A stretch of DNA of 64,000 nt. Origin: a bacterium. Lineage in GTDB: Bacteria > Electryoneota > RPQS01. The position numbers were made by a program, and so were the translations under genes. The notes under the pieces are model-generated. The model saw only the letters and a list, made by a program, of their open reading frames with translations, ran no database searches and was not told the DNA's origin. The DNA lies in NCBI GenBank assembly GCA_016721565.1, contig JADKHW010000019.1, positions 20,880 through 84,879 of the forward strand, read 5' to 3'. Below, piece after piece: positions 54,173 through 63,520 of this stretch (positions are counted from its first letter, which is position 1; every line of letters begins with the position of its first letter).

Positions 54173-55515
54173 TGCTCACCAACTTGTCAGGACGCAAATT
54201 CGGAATACTTGGCGTTGGGAAGAGCGGGATAGGTGCAGCTGGACTGGTAAAAAGGCTCGGCGGGACAGCACTGATTTCGGATATTAAACCTCGAGAAAAG
54301 CTTGGAGATGCGGTCGCCAAGCTTGAGGCCAACGGAATTGAAGTGGAAACAGGTGAACACAGCCGGTTGGTCAGGGAGTTGTTTGACACAATCGTCATAT
54401 CTCCGGGTGCAACGCTCAAACCGGACTGGCTTCAAACTTGGCAACAGCGCGGCATCGGTTTATGGTCAGAGCTTGAACTTGCCTCGTTATGCTACGACGG
54501 GAAATGGATTGGTGTGACCGGCAGCAATGGAAAAACAACAACAGTGACTTTATTGACTGCAATGTTGAATGCATCCGGTATACGTGCACAGTCCGTGGGT
54601 AACATCGGCACAGCTTGGAGTGACTGCCTGCCTGCACGTGACGTTGACGTGTTTGTCGTCGAAGTGTCGAGCTTTCAGATGGAAATGACACATTCCGCTC
54701 GGCCAGACATTTGCGTAATTCTGAATATTCTTGAGAACCATTTGGACCGTCATGGCGATATTGAAACGTACGGTAATCTCAAGCTGAAGTTAGCGGCGAA
54801 TCAGAATTCTCGCAACTTCTTCGTTTACAATACCGATGATGTGTTTCTGGCCAATCGCTGCGGACAAGTTCAAAGCGCACCAATTTCATTCGGATCGAGT
54901 GATTCTGCCGACATTCTCGTCAAGGATGGCGCCTTAACGCGAATAGAAGGTGGAGAAACAGTCCGACTTCTACACGAAACAGAATGGTCATTGGAAGGTA
55001 AACACAATTTGCTGAACGCAGCGGCTGCAGCGGCTGCGGCAAAATGTGCAGGAGCGACTGATGTCGCGATTCACTCTGCGCTTGTGAATGCAAAACCCGT
55101 TGAACATCGCATTGAGTTTGTGAGCGACGTAAATTCGATCCGATACATTAATGATTCTAAGAGCACCAATCTGACAGCGACATTAACAGCTATTGAAGCG
55201 GTGCGCGGAACTATCACGCTACTCTTCGGCGGAAGACCCAAACATGAGAATTTCGCGCCGTTGTCGCAACTGCTTGGCAATCGACTGGGGCACTTGATTG
55301 TGTTTGGCGAGGCGCGCGCAAAAGTGAATTCCGAGCTTGTCCAGAACGAACGAATTCACTATTGCGAGAATTTGGATGAATCCTTTCGCTTGGCAAACCA
55401 GATCACGCACTCAGGGCAAGCTGTTTTGCTGTCTCCGGGCTGCGCTTCATATGATCAATATTCGAATTATGAGCAACGCGGCGAACATTTCAAAACGCTT
55501 GTGAAGCAACTATGA
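54172..55515 (+). CDS. murD: UDP-MurNAc-L-alanine--D-glutamate ligase MurD
   Basis: Adds D-glutamate as the second peptide residue. 447 residues from the ATG at 54172. The N-terminal Rossmann-like domain begins FGILGVGKSGIGAAG, the P-loop is GVTGSNGKTTTV near residue 110, and the central ATPase carries NILENHLDRHG. The C-terminal domain has SKSTNLTAT and LLSPGCASYDQY. The start overlaps mraY by one base; the stop overlaps ftsW by four. Confidence 0.97.
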   Translation: MLTNLSGRKFGILGVGKSGIGAAGLVKRLGGTALISDIKPREKLGDAVAKLEANGIEVETGEHSRLVRELFDTIVISPGATLKPDWLQTWQQRGIGLWSELELASLCYDGKWIGVTGSNGKTTTVTLLTAMLNASGIRAQSVGNIGTAWSDCLPARDVDVFVVEVSSFQMEMTHSARPDICVILNILENHLDRHGDIETYGNLKLKLAANQNSRNFFVYNTDDVFLANRCGQVQSAPISFGSSDSADILVKDGALTRIEGGETVRLLHETEWSLEGKHNLLNAAAAAAAAKCAGATDVAIHSALVNAKPVEHRIEFVSDVNSIRYINDSKSTNLTATLTAIEAVRGTITLLFGGRPKHENFAPLSQLLGNRLGHLIVFGEARAKVNSELVQNERIHYCENLDESFRLANQITHSGQAVLLSPGCASYDQYSNYEQRGEHFKTLVKQL

Positions 55516-56693
55516 TGCAACCTCGGCCGACAACGGCATATTCACCATTGGGATACGGCAAGGCCGCTCTTGACTTCCCGTTGCTTGGGGCGGTCGTGGC
55601 GCTTTGCATAGCAGGCGTTATCTTCATGTTCACATCCTCGGCAGCTCATTCATGGCAGACTACGAACGGCGATTCGATCACATTCTTAACAAATCATTTG
55701 CAAAGATTGGCCGCAGGCATCGTCGCGTTGGTGCTCTTCTATCACGTTCGCTATCAGTTCATTGAAAGGATCGCTCGTCCCGCGTTGGTTATTGCTCTCT
55801 TTACGCTCCTCGTTGTGCTGGTTCTTCCTAAACTTCCGGGTACAACTGCGAAGCGTTGGATCTCACTCTTTGGATTGAGTTTTCAGCCGGCTGAATTGGC
55901 GAAATACGCTCTAATTGCTTATACCTCTAAGCGGCTCTCTGAAATTGACGAATCCTCATTCCCTTCTGACCGCAAGCAGAAATTCAACACGTTGCTCGGA
56001 ATCATAGTGCTTGCTCTTGGTTTGATTATCATCGAGCCAAATCTCTCGATGGTCATTCTCATATGCGGCACAATCTTGACGCTACTTTTGGTTCACGGAA
56101 TTGAATGGAAGAAACTGTTGATGATGCTTCCTGTTGCCATTGCCGGTATAGGCGCGATCTTGCTTGTCAAGCCGTATATGATTAAACGCATCGCCGCGTT
56201 CACTGACGGGATTTCCGACCCGCTAAACACGAGCTATCATGTCAGACAATCGTTGATTGCAATCGGACAAGGCGGCTGGTTCGGTCTTGGTTTAGGCCAA
56301 TCGACTCAGAAGCACTATTACCTCCCTGAGCCGTACAACGATTCCATTTTCAGCATTATCGGCGAAGAAGCAGGTTTGGTTGGTGCTTTGCTATTGTTGA
56401 GCGCATTTCTCGTTGTAATCGTTCGCGGATGGAAGATCGCGCTCAACGCGCAAGATCGATTCTCGTACTATCTCGCGGCAGGAATCACGGCTTCACTTGC
56501 TTGCTCAATGATTATTAATGTAGGAGTCAACCTTGCATTACTACCGGCAACAGGTCAGCCGCTTCCATTTGTAAGTTATGGCGGCACATCTCTCGTCATT
56601 TCGCTTGCGGCTATTGGTGTGCTTTTGAATATCGCCAAACAGCAAAACACATCGGCCAAGTGGCAAGGTGCGGCTCGCCCACTCTCTATTTAA
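55512..56693 (+). CDS. ftsW: Lipid II polymerase/cell division protein FtsW
   Basis: SEDS-family glycosyltransferase of the septum that works with FtsI. 393 residues with about ten transmembrane segments; SEDS motifs include KRWISLFGLSFQPAELAK near residue 117, the likely catalytic Asp region SFNDS equivalent in PEPYNDSIFSIIGEE near 275, and GQPLPFVSYGGTSL near 350. Start overlaps murD by four bases (ATGA). Confidence 0.95.
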   Translation: MMQPRPTTAYSPLGYGKAALDFPLLGAVVALCIAGVIFMFTSSAAHSWQTTNGDSITFLTNHLQRLAAGIVALVLFYHVRYQFIERIARPALVIALFTLLVVLVLPKLPGTTAKRWISLFGLSFQPAELAKYALIAYTSKRLSEIDESSFPSDRKQKFNTLLGIIVLALGLIIIEPNLSMVILICGTILTLLLVHGIEWKKLLMMLPVAIAGIGAILLVKPYMIKRIAAFTDGISDPLNTSYHVRQSLIAIGQGGWFGLGLGQSTQKHYYLPEPYNDSIFSIIGEEAGLVGALLLLSAFLVVIVRGWKIALNAQDRFSYYLAAGITASLACSMIINVGVNLALLPATGQPLPFVSYGGTSLVISLAAIGVLLNIAKQQNTSAKWQGAARPLSI

Positions 56694-56697
56694 TCTC

Positions 56698-57777
56698 ATG
56701 CGAATTGTTCTGACAGGCGGCGGAACTGGCGGACATGTTTACCCCGCGTTGGCAATTGCCGAAGCCCTACGCAATGTTGATAAGAGTGTCGAGTTGCATT
56801 TCATCGGAACTGCGGCTGGTTTTGAAGCGAAAGCAGTACCATCGGCGGGCGAAATTTTTCACACAATTAGCTCGGGTGGAATAATCGGTAAGAGCGTCGT
56901 TAGAAGCATGATTGGTGCGACAAAGGCGGGAGCCGGAGTTTTTCAATCATTTATGCTCTTACGCCGATTGAAACCGGATGTTGTTGTGGGGACAGGTGGA
57001 TTCGTAATGGCACCGGTGTTGTTTGCCGCACGGACATTGGGAATACCCTACTTCTTGCAAGAGCAGAACTCGTATCCGGGACTCTCAACAAGAAAGTTTG
57101 CGAAAGGCGCTAAAGCCGTGTTCATTGCATATTCGCAAGCGCAATTGCATTTACCCAATTCGCACACAGTATTGACCGGAAATCCGTTGCGAAGGAAGAT
57201 GACGGAGTTTGCAACCGGCCGATCGGAGCAAGCTATTTCCAGCCCCGCGAGAATTTTGGTTACAGGTGGATCATTGGGTGCGCGTTCGATTAATAATGCG
57301 GTCGCTGACGCACTTGAAGATCTTTGTGCATTCGCTACTGTCACATGGCAGTTAGGCAAGACTGGGATTCCAGAGCAGGCCTTGTCTGCCGTGGAGAGAC
57401 AAAAGCGTCTAGGTCGATTGATAGCTGCACCGTTCTTCGAAGACATGCCGACGCGAATGGGAAACTCAGATATTGTTGTCTGCCGTGCTGGGGCAATGAC
57501 TTTGTCAGAAATTGCGCTGTTTGGAGTGCCAGCGATCTTGATACCTTTTCCACATGCAGCGCACGATCACCAGACAGCAAACGCAAAATCGTATTCAGAG
57601 AGCGGCGCTGCAGAATTGATCACGGATTCAGACTTGAGTGGCAGATTACTCCTAAATACTTGTCACAGTATTGTCTCAGATTCTGATAAATACAAGATGA
57701 TGTCCAGAGCAATGCAGTCGTTGGCGCGACCAAACGCAGCCCTCGAAATTGTAATGAGAATATTGAGAGCCGCATAG
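56698..57777 (+). CDS. murG: UDP-GlcNAc:lipid I GlcNAc transferase MurG
   Basis: Peripheral membrane GT28 enzyme forming lipid II. 359 residues from the ATG at 56698. The N-terminal loop is GGGTGGHVYPALAIAEAL; further motifs include GTGGFVMAPVLFAA, LQEQNSYPG, VTGGSLGARSIN and the C-terminal nucleotide-sugar region VCRAGAMTLSEIALFGVPAILIP (shown here only as landmarks near residue 265-285). An in-frame ATG at 56668 lies inside ftsW and is rejected. murC follows after two bases. Confidence 0.97.
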   Translation: MRIVLTGGGTGGHVYPALAIAEALRNVDKSVELHFIGTAAGFEAKAVPSAGEIFHTISSGGIIGKSVVRSMIGATKAGAGVFQSFMLLRRLKPDVVVGTGGFVMAPVLFAARTLGIPYFLQEQNSYPGLSTRKFAKGAKAVFIAYSQAQLHLPNSHTVLTGNPLRRKMTEFATGRSEQAISSPARILVTGGSLGARSINNAVADALEDLCAFATVTWQLGKTGIPEQALSAVERQKRLGRLIAAPFFEDMPTRMGNSDIVVCRAGAMTLSEIALFGVPAILIPFPHAAHDHQTANAKSYSESGAAELITDSDLSGRLLLNTCHSIVSDSDKYKMMSRAMQSLARPNAALEIVMRILRAA

Positions 57778-57779
57778 TC

Positions 57780-59174
57780 ATGGCCGCCCGTCCCACAACA
57801 TTTAGACACGTTCGTCGTATTCACATGGTGGGTATTGGTGGTGCGGGTATGTGCGGAATCGCCGAGGTGCTGGCTTCAATGGGTTTTCAAGTCAGCGGAT
57901 CTGATCTTTCGCATACCGATGTCACTGATCGTTTGGAATCGCTCGGAATAAAGGTTTGGTACGAGCACACAGCAGAGCAATCGGAAGGCGCTGACGTTGT
58001 CGTATTCTCTTCAGCCGTGAGGCCAGAAAATGCTGAAGTTCGCTACGCGCGTGAACATAGAATCCCGACGATTCCGCGCAGTGAAATGCTTGGGGAATTG
58101 ATGCGGCTTAAGCGCGGGATTGCGATCTCCGGAACACACGGCAAGACGACCACGACATCGATGATTGGCGCGATTCTCACACACGCAGGATTGGCGCCGA
58201 CAATCATCGTTGGCGGTAAAGTACGCGCGATGGGAACGGGAGCCGCGACTGGCGCGGGTGAGTTTTTGGTTGCAGAAGCGGATGAATTTGATCGCTCGTT
58301 TTTGCGCCTCTCTCCTACTCTTGCGGTGATTACTACAATTGAAGCGGAGCATCTCGATACGTATCTTGATCTCGAGAGTATCAAGGACGCGTTCGTGGAA
58401 TTCGCGAACAAGGTTCCATTCTACGGTGTTGTTGTTGCATGCGGAGATGATACTCATACGCAAGAAGTTTTGCCTCGAATCAAACGCCCGATCTTGACTT
58501 ACGGGCGAAGCGAAACAACTTCATTTAGAATTCTTGAAGAGAATTACTCCGGCCTAAGTTCGTTGTTTGTGCTTCAGACTCCGGAAGGTGACACTCTTCA
58601 AATTGAGTTACAGATACCGGGGCGGCACAATGTTCTGAACGCGGCGGCGGCTGTCGTAATCGCACTTGAAGCAGGACTCTCGCCGAAAGTGATTCGGGAA
58701 GCGCTGTCGCAGTTTAACGGGGTGCATCGCCGGTTTGAGCGCAAAGGCGAAATCAATGGCGCCTTGATCTTTGATGACTATGCCCATCACCCGACTGAAG
58801 TGCGTGTAACTCTTGAGGCCGCCAAACAGTGCTGGCCAGAACGACGATTGGTTGCTGTTTTTCAACCGCATTTATTCACGAGAACAAGGGACTTCGCGAA
58901 TGAGTTTGCGAAGTCTCTGAGCATCGCTGACAAAGTTCTCCTGCTCGATATTTACCCATCGCGCGAACGGCCACTACCGAACGTTTCATCTGATTTGATT
59001 GCCGAGCCGTTACGTTTGGCTGGATCGGTAGTTGAGTTGATTTCTAGTGAACGGTCGATTCCGGATCAGATTCGGGGACACATCAAGTCGGACGATATCG
59101 TCATTGCGATGGGCGCGGGATCAATAACCAATTTTGTGGAGCAACTAATCACCAGTGCGAGCCATGCGAAGTAA
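57780..59174 (+). CDS. murC: UDP-MurNAc--L-alanine ligase MurC
   Basis: Adds L-alanine to UDP-MurNAc, the first ligase of the pathway. 464 residues. The N-terminal domain has HMVGIGGAGMCGIAEVL, the P-loop is ISGTHGKTTTTSM near residue 116, and the central domain contains VAEADEFDRSFL and IEAEHLDTY. The C-terminal domain includes FDDYAHHPTEV and FQPHLFTRTRDF, both classical MurC motifs. The stop lies within the overlapping start of murB. Confidence 0.97.
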   Translation: MAARPTTFRHVRRIHMVGIGGAGMCGIAEVLASMGFQVSGSDLSHTDVTDRLESLGIKVWYEHTAEQSEGADVVVFSSAVRPENAEVRYAREHRIPTIPRSEMLGELMRLKRGIAISGTHGKTTTTSMIGAILTHAGLAPTIIVGGKVRAMGTGAATGAGEFLVAEADEFDRSFLRLSPTLAVITTIEAEHLDTYLDLESIKDAFVEFANKVPFYGVVVACGDDTHTQEVLPRIKRPILTYGRSETTSFRILEENYSGLSSLFVLQTPEGDTLQIELQIPGRHNVLNAAAAVVIALEAGLSPKVIREALSQFNGVHRRFERKGEINGALIFDDYAHHPTEVRVTLEAAKQCWPERRLVAVFQPHLFTRTRDFANEFAKSLSIADKVLLLDIYPSRERPLPNVSSDLIAEPLRLAGSVVELISSERSIPDQIRGHIKSDDIVIAMGAGSITNFVEQLITSASHAK

Positions 59175-60084
59175 GCTGCAAGAGCTCGCCAAGCGCCGTC
59201 CTTGTGCGCTTCGCGAGAATGTGCAAATGGCTCCACTGACAACCTTTCGTGCGGGCGGTCCAGCGGATATCATTGCAGAACCCTCAAGCGAAATTGAGTT
59301 AGTGAATCTCCTGTGCACACTTCAAGAACTTGAGATTCCGTATTTCTATCTTGGCTTAGGTTCAAACATCCTTGTCTCTGACTCCGGTATTCGTGGAGTA
59401 GTGATTCGTTCGCATGGAGAACTTGCTGAGATTTCGACCTCCGATAATATCATAAGCGCGGGCCCGGCAGCGAGATTACTCTTTCTAACGACAATTGCAG
59501 CCCAAAAATCGCTTTCCGGTTTGGAGCCGCTTTCGGGTATTCCTGGTACAGTTGGCGGTGGACTCTACATGAACGCTGGCGCATACGGCGGCGAGATTTC
59601 AGACACGTTCATGGATGTTCGTGTGATTACCCCGGGGCTGGAAATCAAGACTCTGACTAAGCAAGACATTGCATTCGGCTATCGCAGCGCGCCTGAACTT
59701 CGCAATGTGATCGTATTGACGAGTCGCTACGAACTTAAGCCGGGTGATCAATCAGCCATCTTTGCTGAAATGCGTAGGGTGTGGCATTTGCGTCGCGAGA
59801 AACAGCCTGTTGAGTTTCCTAGCGCAGGATCGATTTTTAAACGCCCTCACGGAGACTATGCCGGCAGGTTGATTGAAGCGGCTGGATGCAAAGGACTACG
59901 AATAGGCGGAGCGATTGTGCCGACAACACATGCAGGCATATTTGTCAATGACCGTGCAGGAACTGCGACCGAGATTGCAACACTCATTCAAACGGTGCGC
60001 CGTCGTGTTCGAGATCAGTTCAATGTAACTCTAGAAAACGAAGTCATTCCGATTGGATTCGATGCAGACCCCTTCGCAGTCTAA
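59164..60084 (+). CDS. murB: UDP-N-acetylenolpyruvoylglucosamine reductase MurB
   Basis: FAD- and NADPH-dependent enzyme completing UDP-MurNAc. 306 residues from the ATG at 59164, which overlaps murC by 11 bases; an in-frame GTG at 59155 is possible but has no advantage. FAD-binding motifs are TTFRAGGPADI near 25 and LGLGSNILVSD near 60; GIPGTVGGGLYMNAGAYGGEI near 125 marks the substrate domain, the proton-donor Ser is in PSAGSIFKRP, and ENEVIPIG is the C-terminal Glu region. Type I MurB by length. ftsQ follows with an overlap. Confidence 0.96.
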   Translation: MRSKLQELAKRRPCALRENVQMAPLTTFRAGGPADIIAEPSSEIELVNLLCTLQELEIPYFYLGLGSNILVSDSGIRGVVIRSHGELAEISTSDNIISAGPAARLLFLTTIAAQKSLSGLEPLSGIPGTVGGGLYMNAGAYGGEISDTFMDVRVITPGLEIKTLTKQDIAFGYRSAPELRNVIVLTSRYELKPGDQSAIFAEMRRVWHLRREKQPVEFPSAGSIFKRPHGDYAGRLIEAAGCKGLRIGGAIVPTTHAGIFVNDRAGTATEIATLIQTVRRRVRDQFNVTLENEVIPIGFDADPFAV

Positions 60085-60889
60085 ACTGAAACAACGTAAA
60101 CGCAAAACGCGACTCAAAGCGGTTCTGTGGATCATTGGCATCGGGGTTGTTGTTGTCATGGCCATTGTGGCAAATCGACTGATGCGGCAGGGCATCATAG
60201 AACTGGCCATGCGAACTCCAACGTGGACGTGTACAAATATTCAAATTGTTGCCGGTGTTGAGTTGCCACGCGAATCCGTGCTTGCGTTGTCGGGCTGTGA
60301 ACTGAACAAGCCTTTGGCGAGTTACTCGACCACGGCGATCAAGGAGCGTTTGCTGTTAAGCCCGTGGATTCAAAGCGCAGATATTGAGCGTCGTCCGCCA
60401 AACACTTTGAGTATTCATGTGGTTGAACGCAAGGGAATGGCGATTGTACGAGATGGAACCGATTTGGCAGTGAGTGATGACCTGGTTCTCCTCCCTGCAG
60501 CGGACAAATCATGGAAGAACTCATTGCCGTGGTTGTCTGTGAACCTGCCCTTCGCACGCCAAGCCGGACCAATGTCGGAGCGCGATCCACTCTTTCCTGT
60601 TGCAATGGAATTCGCACGAGTTAAACAAATCGCGCCGGAGCTTGCGGATAACATGGCAGAAGTATACCGTGTTGACGGTAATTGGGGCGCCGTGACAATG
60701 AACCCGGTGCTGTCAGTGACGTTAGCAGCCAATATTGCCAGTGAGAATTGGTTAGCGTTGGATAAGCTTTTAAGAGAAACAAGTTTTCAAGATAGACTCG
60801 ATTCGAACGCCGTCGTTGATTTGCGACTGCCCGGATTCGTGACATTACAGTTGCCTGCACCACAGGCGGAGGAAACGCAACAGTTATGA
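60062..60889 (+). CDS. ftsQ: Cell division protein FtsQ/DivIB
   Basis: Bitopic divisome protein. 275 residues: a short basic cytoplasmic tail (KLKQRKRKTRLK), one transmembrane helix at about 23-41 (AVLWIIGIGVVVVMAIVAN), a POTRA domain at about 60-125 (LLLSPWIQSADIERRPPNT, SIHVVERKG) and a beta domain to the end. The ATG at 60062 overlaps murB by 23 bases; an in-frame TTG lies 9 bases upstream. ftsA overlaps its stop by four bases. Confidence 0.92.
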   Translation: MQTPSQSKLKQRKRKTRLKAVLWIIGIGVVVVMAIVANRLMRQGIIELAMRTPTWTCTNIQIVAGVELPRESVLALSGCELNKPLASYSTTAIKERLLLSPWIQSADIERRPPNTLSIHVVERKGMAIVRDGTDLAVSDDLVLLPAADKSWKNSLPWLSVNLPFARQAGPMSERDPLFPVAMEFARVKQIAPELADNMAEVYRVDGNWGAVTMNPVLSVTLAANIASENWLALDKLLRETSFQDRLDSNAVVDLRLPGFVTLQLPAPQAEETQQL

Positions 60890-62145
60890 AACACTCACAT
60901 TCCCATCAGGATATTCTGTGCGGACTTGACATCGGCACCACAAAAATTGCCGCCATCATCGCCGCACCCAATCTCGACGGTGAACCGCATTTGTTGGGCA
61001 TGGGTTGTGTGCCGTCGCGCGGACTGCGCCGCGGCGTCGTCGTCAATCTCGAACAAACAGCGCACGATATTGCGGAGGCCATCGGCATCGCGCAAGAGAA
61101 AGCGGGCGTCGAAGTTGAATCAGTTTGGGCCGGAATTGCAGGTGAACACGTCAAGAGCTTGAACTCGCGCGGCGTAATTCCCATCACTCGTTGGCGCGGT
61201 GAACAGACAGGCGAAGTGACAACCGGCGATGTCGACAAAGTTGTTGAAGCGGCACGCACAATTCTGCTTCCTCCGGATCGTCGCGTATTGCATGTACTTC
61301 CGCAAGAATACATGGTTGATGCCGAAGGCGGCATTCGTATGCCGATCGGTATGGCGGGCGTGCGATTGGAAGCGGACGTTCATATTGTTCATTGCGCTGT
61401 TTCATCCGCTCAGAATATCATCGCGTGCTGCAAGCGCGCTGGAATCGCGGTGCATGATTTGATTTTAGAACCTCTGGCTTCGGCGGAGAGCGTGCTGACT
61501 GAAGACGAGAAAGAGCTTGGCGTTATTCTGCTCGATTTTGGCGGCGGCACGACTGACGTTGCCGCGTTTCAAGGCGGCGCCATTCGCCATACGGCAGTAA
61601 TCGGCTACGGCGGAGATTACATAACACGCGACATCGCCATGGGATTGCGAACGCCGATGGAGTCTGCTGAGCAGATCAAGATCGAACACGGCGCGGCACA
61701 TCATCGCGCAATTAATCAGAATGATTTCCTTGAAATCCCAGGTATCGGTGGTCGTGAACCGCGCGAATTAAGCCGTTCGATGCTGGTATCTATCATTGGT
61801 CCGCGAGTCGAAGAGATTTTGAGCATCGCTCGCGAAGAACTAAAGAAAACGCGCGTGCTTGAGCAAATCGGTGCGGGCATCGTGTTGACAGGTGGCGGAG
61901 CGTCCATGTCAGGTATGGCCGAGATAGCGGAAGAGATTTTCGCTCTGCCGGTCCGCATCGGTGCACCGCAGGAAATGATGATTCAGCACGACCTCGGATT
62001 CGGACCCAAATTCGCAACGGCGGTCGGACTTGTACGTCAGGGGAATCGTCAGTACGCCGAGATGATCGCCTCGGGGAACAACTCGGAATCGTGGACCAAG
62101 CGTACGTCCCATAAAGTGCGCAAATTTATCTCTGAAATTTTCTAA
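60886..62145 (+). CDS. ftsA: Cell division ATPase FtsA
   Basis: Actin-like protein that tethers FtsZ to the membrane and recruits later divisome proteins. 419 residues. The phosphate-1 motif is GLDIGTTKIAAI near residue 13, phosphate-2 ILLDFGGGTTDVA near 207, and the adenosine motif VLTGGGASMSGM near 325. The C-terminal tail KRTSHKVRKFISEIF is a basic amphipathic helix of the usual membrane-targeting type. ATGA overlap with ftsQ; ftsZ follows after 30 bases. Confidence 0.97.
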   Translation: MKHSHSHQDILCGLDIGTTKIAAIIAAPNLDGEPHLLGMGCVPSRGLRRGVVVNLEQTAHDIAEAIGIAQEKAGVEVESVWAGIAGEHVKSLNSRGVIPITRWRGEQTGEVTTGDVDKVVEAARTILLPPDRRVLHVLPQEYMVDAEGGIRMPIGMAGVRLEADVHIVHCAVSSAQNIIACCKRAGIAVHDLILEPLASAESVLTEDEKELGVILLDFGGGTTDVAAFQGGAIRHTAVIGYGGDYITRDIAMGLRTPMESAEQIKIEHGAAHHRAINQNDFLEIPGIGGREPRELSRSMLVSIIGPRVEEILSIAREELKKTRVLEQIGAGIVLTGGGASMSGMAEIAEEIFALPVRIGAPQEMMIQHDLGFGPKFATAVGLVRQGNRQYAEMIASGNNSESWTKRTSHKVRKFISEIF

Positions 62146-62175
62146 GATTTTCACATATTCGAAGGAGTAACATCA

Positions 62176-63399
62176 ATGGCAGCCATGCAATTCATGTTCG
62201 CGGACAATACGCTCGGCGCGAAAATGAAAGTAGTTGGTGTCGGCGGCGCCGGTGGCAACGCACTGAATTGGATGATAGAGGCGGGACTCAAGAACGTTGA
62301 TTTCATCGCCGTAAATACAGATGCGCAGGCGCTCGATTCCAATGCGGCCCCGCGCAAAGTTCAGATCGGCACCACATCGACGCGTGGACTCGGCGCAGGT
62401 GCAAATCCCGCTGTGGGTCGTGAAGCAGTCGAGGAGAATAGAGAAGAACTCATTCAATTGTTGTCCGGCGCAGACATGGTATTCGTGACCGCAGGTATGG
62501 GTGGTGGCACTGGCACGGGCGCCGCACCCACAGTGGCGCAAATCGCGCGTGAGCTGGGTGCATTGACAGTCGGAATCGTGACAAAGCCGTTTGCATTCGA
62601 AGGCAAGAAGCGCATGGCACATGCGCTTGAAGGCATTGAGGAATTGCGCTCGCAGGTCGACACGCTGATCGTAATTCCGAATCAGAGACTGATATCACTG
62701 GTGGATCGTTCTACGTCTTTAATTGATGCATTCAAGCTTGCCGACAACGTGTTGTTGCATGCCACGCGCGGTATCTCTGACTTGATCACCGAACCTGGCA
62801 TGGTAAATCTGGATTTTGCCGACGTACGCACGGTCATGGCCGCAAAGGGTGATGCATTGATGGGCGTCGGCGTCGGCGTTGGCGAACACCGCGCGGTCGA
62901 GGCAGCACAGCAGGCGATCTCCTCACCGCTGCTTGAGGAGGTTTCCATTGACGGAGCGCGTTCGGTTCTGGTGAATATCACGGGCGGCGCGAACCTGACA
63001 TTGATGGACGTGGCCGATGCGACGACAGTAATCACCGAAGCCGCAGGCGAAGAAGCTGAAGTCATTTTTGGTGCCGTGATTGACAAGAGCATCGAAGACG
63101 AAGTGCGTGTGACGGTCATTGCCACCGGATTTAGCCGCACGGTAGCGAATTTGCGCACAACGCCAGCCTATCGCACCACTCCGATTAGCCGTCCGCAGGC
63201 ACACGTGGAAATCCCAACCCCAATCCGTCGCGAGCCGATGAAGGTCGAACGCGTTGTTGAGCCGGCTTTCCCGATTAATGTGCAGCCGTTGACACGCGAA
63301 GTGAACGGCCGTTTGGAGCCGGTTGTGGTCGGTGACGAAGGCGAAGGCAGCATCAATGATTTCGAAGTGCCCACGTTCCTCCGCCGCCAGATGGATTAA
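62176..63399 (+). CDS. ftsZ: Cell division GTPase FtsZ
   Basis: Tubulin-like GTPase forming the division ring. 407 residues. VVGVGGAGGNALNWM near residue 19, the tubulin signature GGGTGTGAAPTVAQIA near 109 and the T7 region NLDFADVRTVM near 205 are all intact. A linker of about 60 residues leads to the conserved C-terminal peptide FEVPTFLRRQMD, which binds FtsA. AAGGAG lies 10 bases upstream of the ATG. It ends the cluster; a terminator follows. Confidence 0.98.
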   Translation: MAAMQFMFADNTLGAKMKVVGVGGAGGNALNWMIEAGLKNVDFIAVNTDAQALDSNAAPRKVQIGTTSTRGLGAGANPAVGREAVEENREELIQLLSGADMVFVTAGMGGGTGTGAAPTVAQIARELGALTVGIVTKPFAFEGKKRMAHALEGIEELRSQVDTLIVIPNQRLISLVDRSTSLIDAFKLADNVLLHATRGISDLITEPGMVNLDFADVRTVMAAKGDALMGVGVGVGEHRAVEAAQQAISSPLLEEVSIDGARSVLVNITGGANLTLMDVADATTVITEAAGEEAEVIFGAVIDKSIEDEVRVTVIATGFSRTVANLRTTPAYRTTPISRPQAHVEIPTPIRREPMKVERVVEPAFPINVQPLTREVNGRLEPVVVGDEGEGSINDFEVPTFLRRQMD

Positions 63400-63422
63400 G
63401 CCGTTTGGAATGTTGAAAATAG

Positions 63423-63451
63423 AGGGCTCTGCACTATGCGGAGCCCTTTTC
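63423..63451 (+). terminator. Terminator at the end of the dcw cluster
   Basis: AGGGCTC (63423-63429) with GAGCCCT (63441-63447), followed by TTTTCTCTT. Confidence 0.8.
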
Positions 63452-63520
63452 TCTTGCCTCTTAACGGGTTTTTGAGTATTTTCAGATGGTGTCTTGAACT
63501 AAACCCCAAGAAGAGGAAAG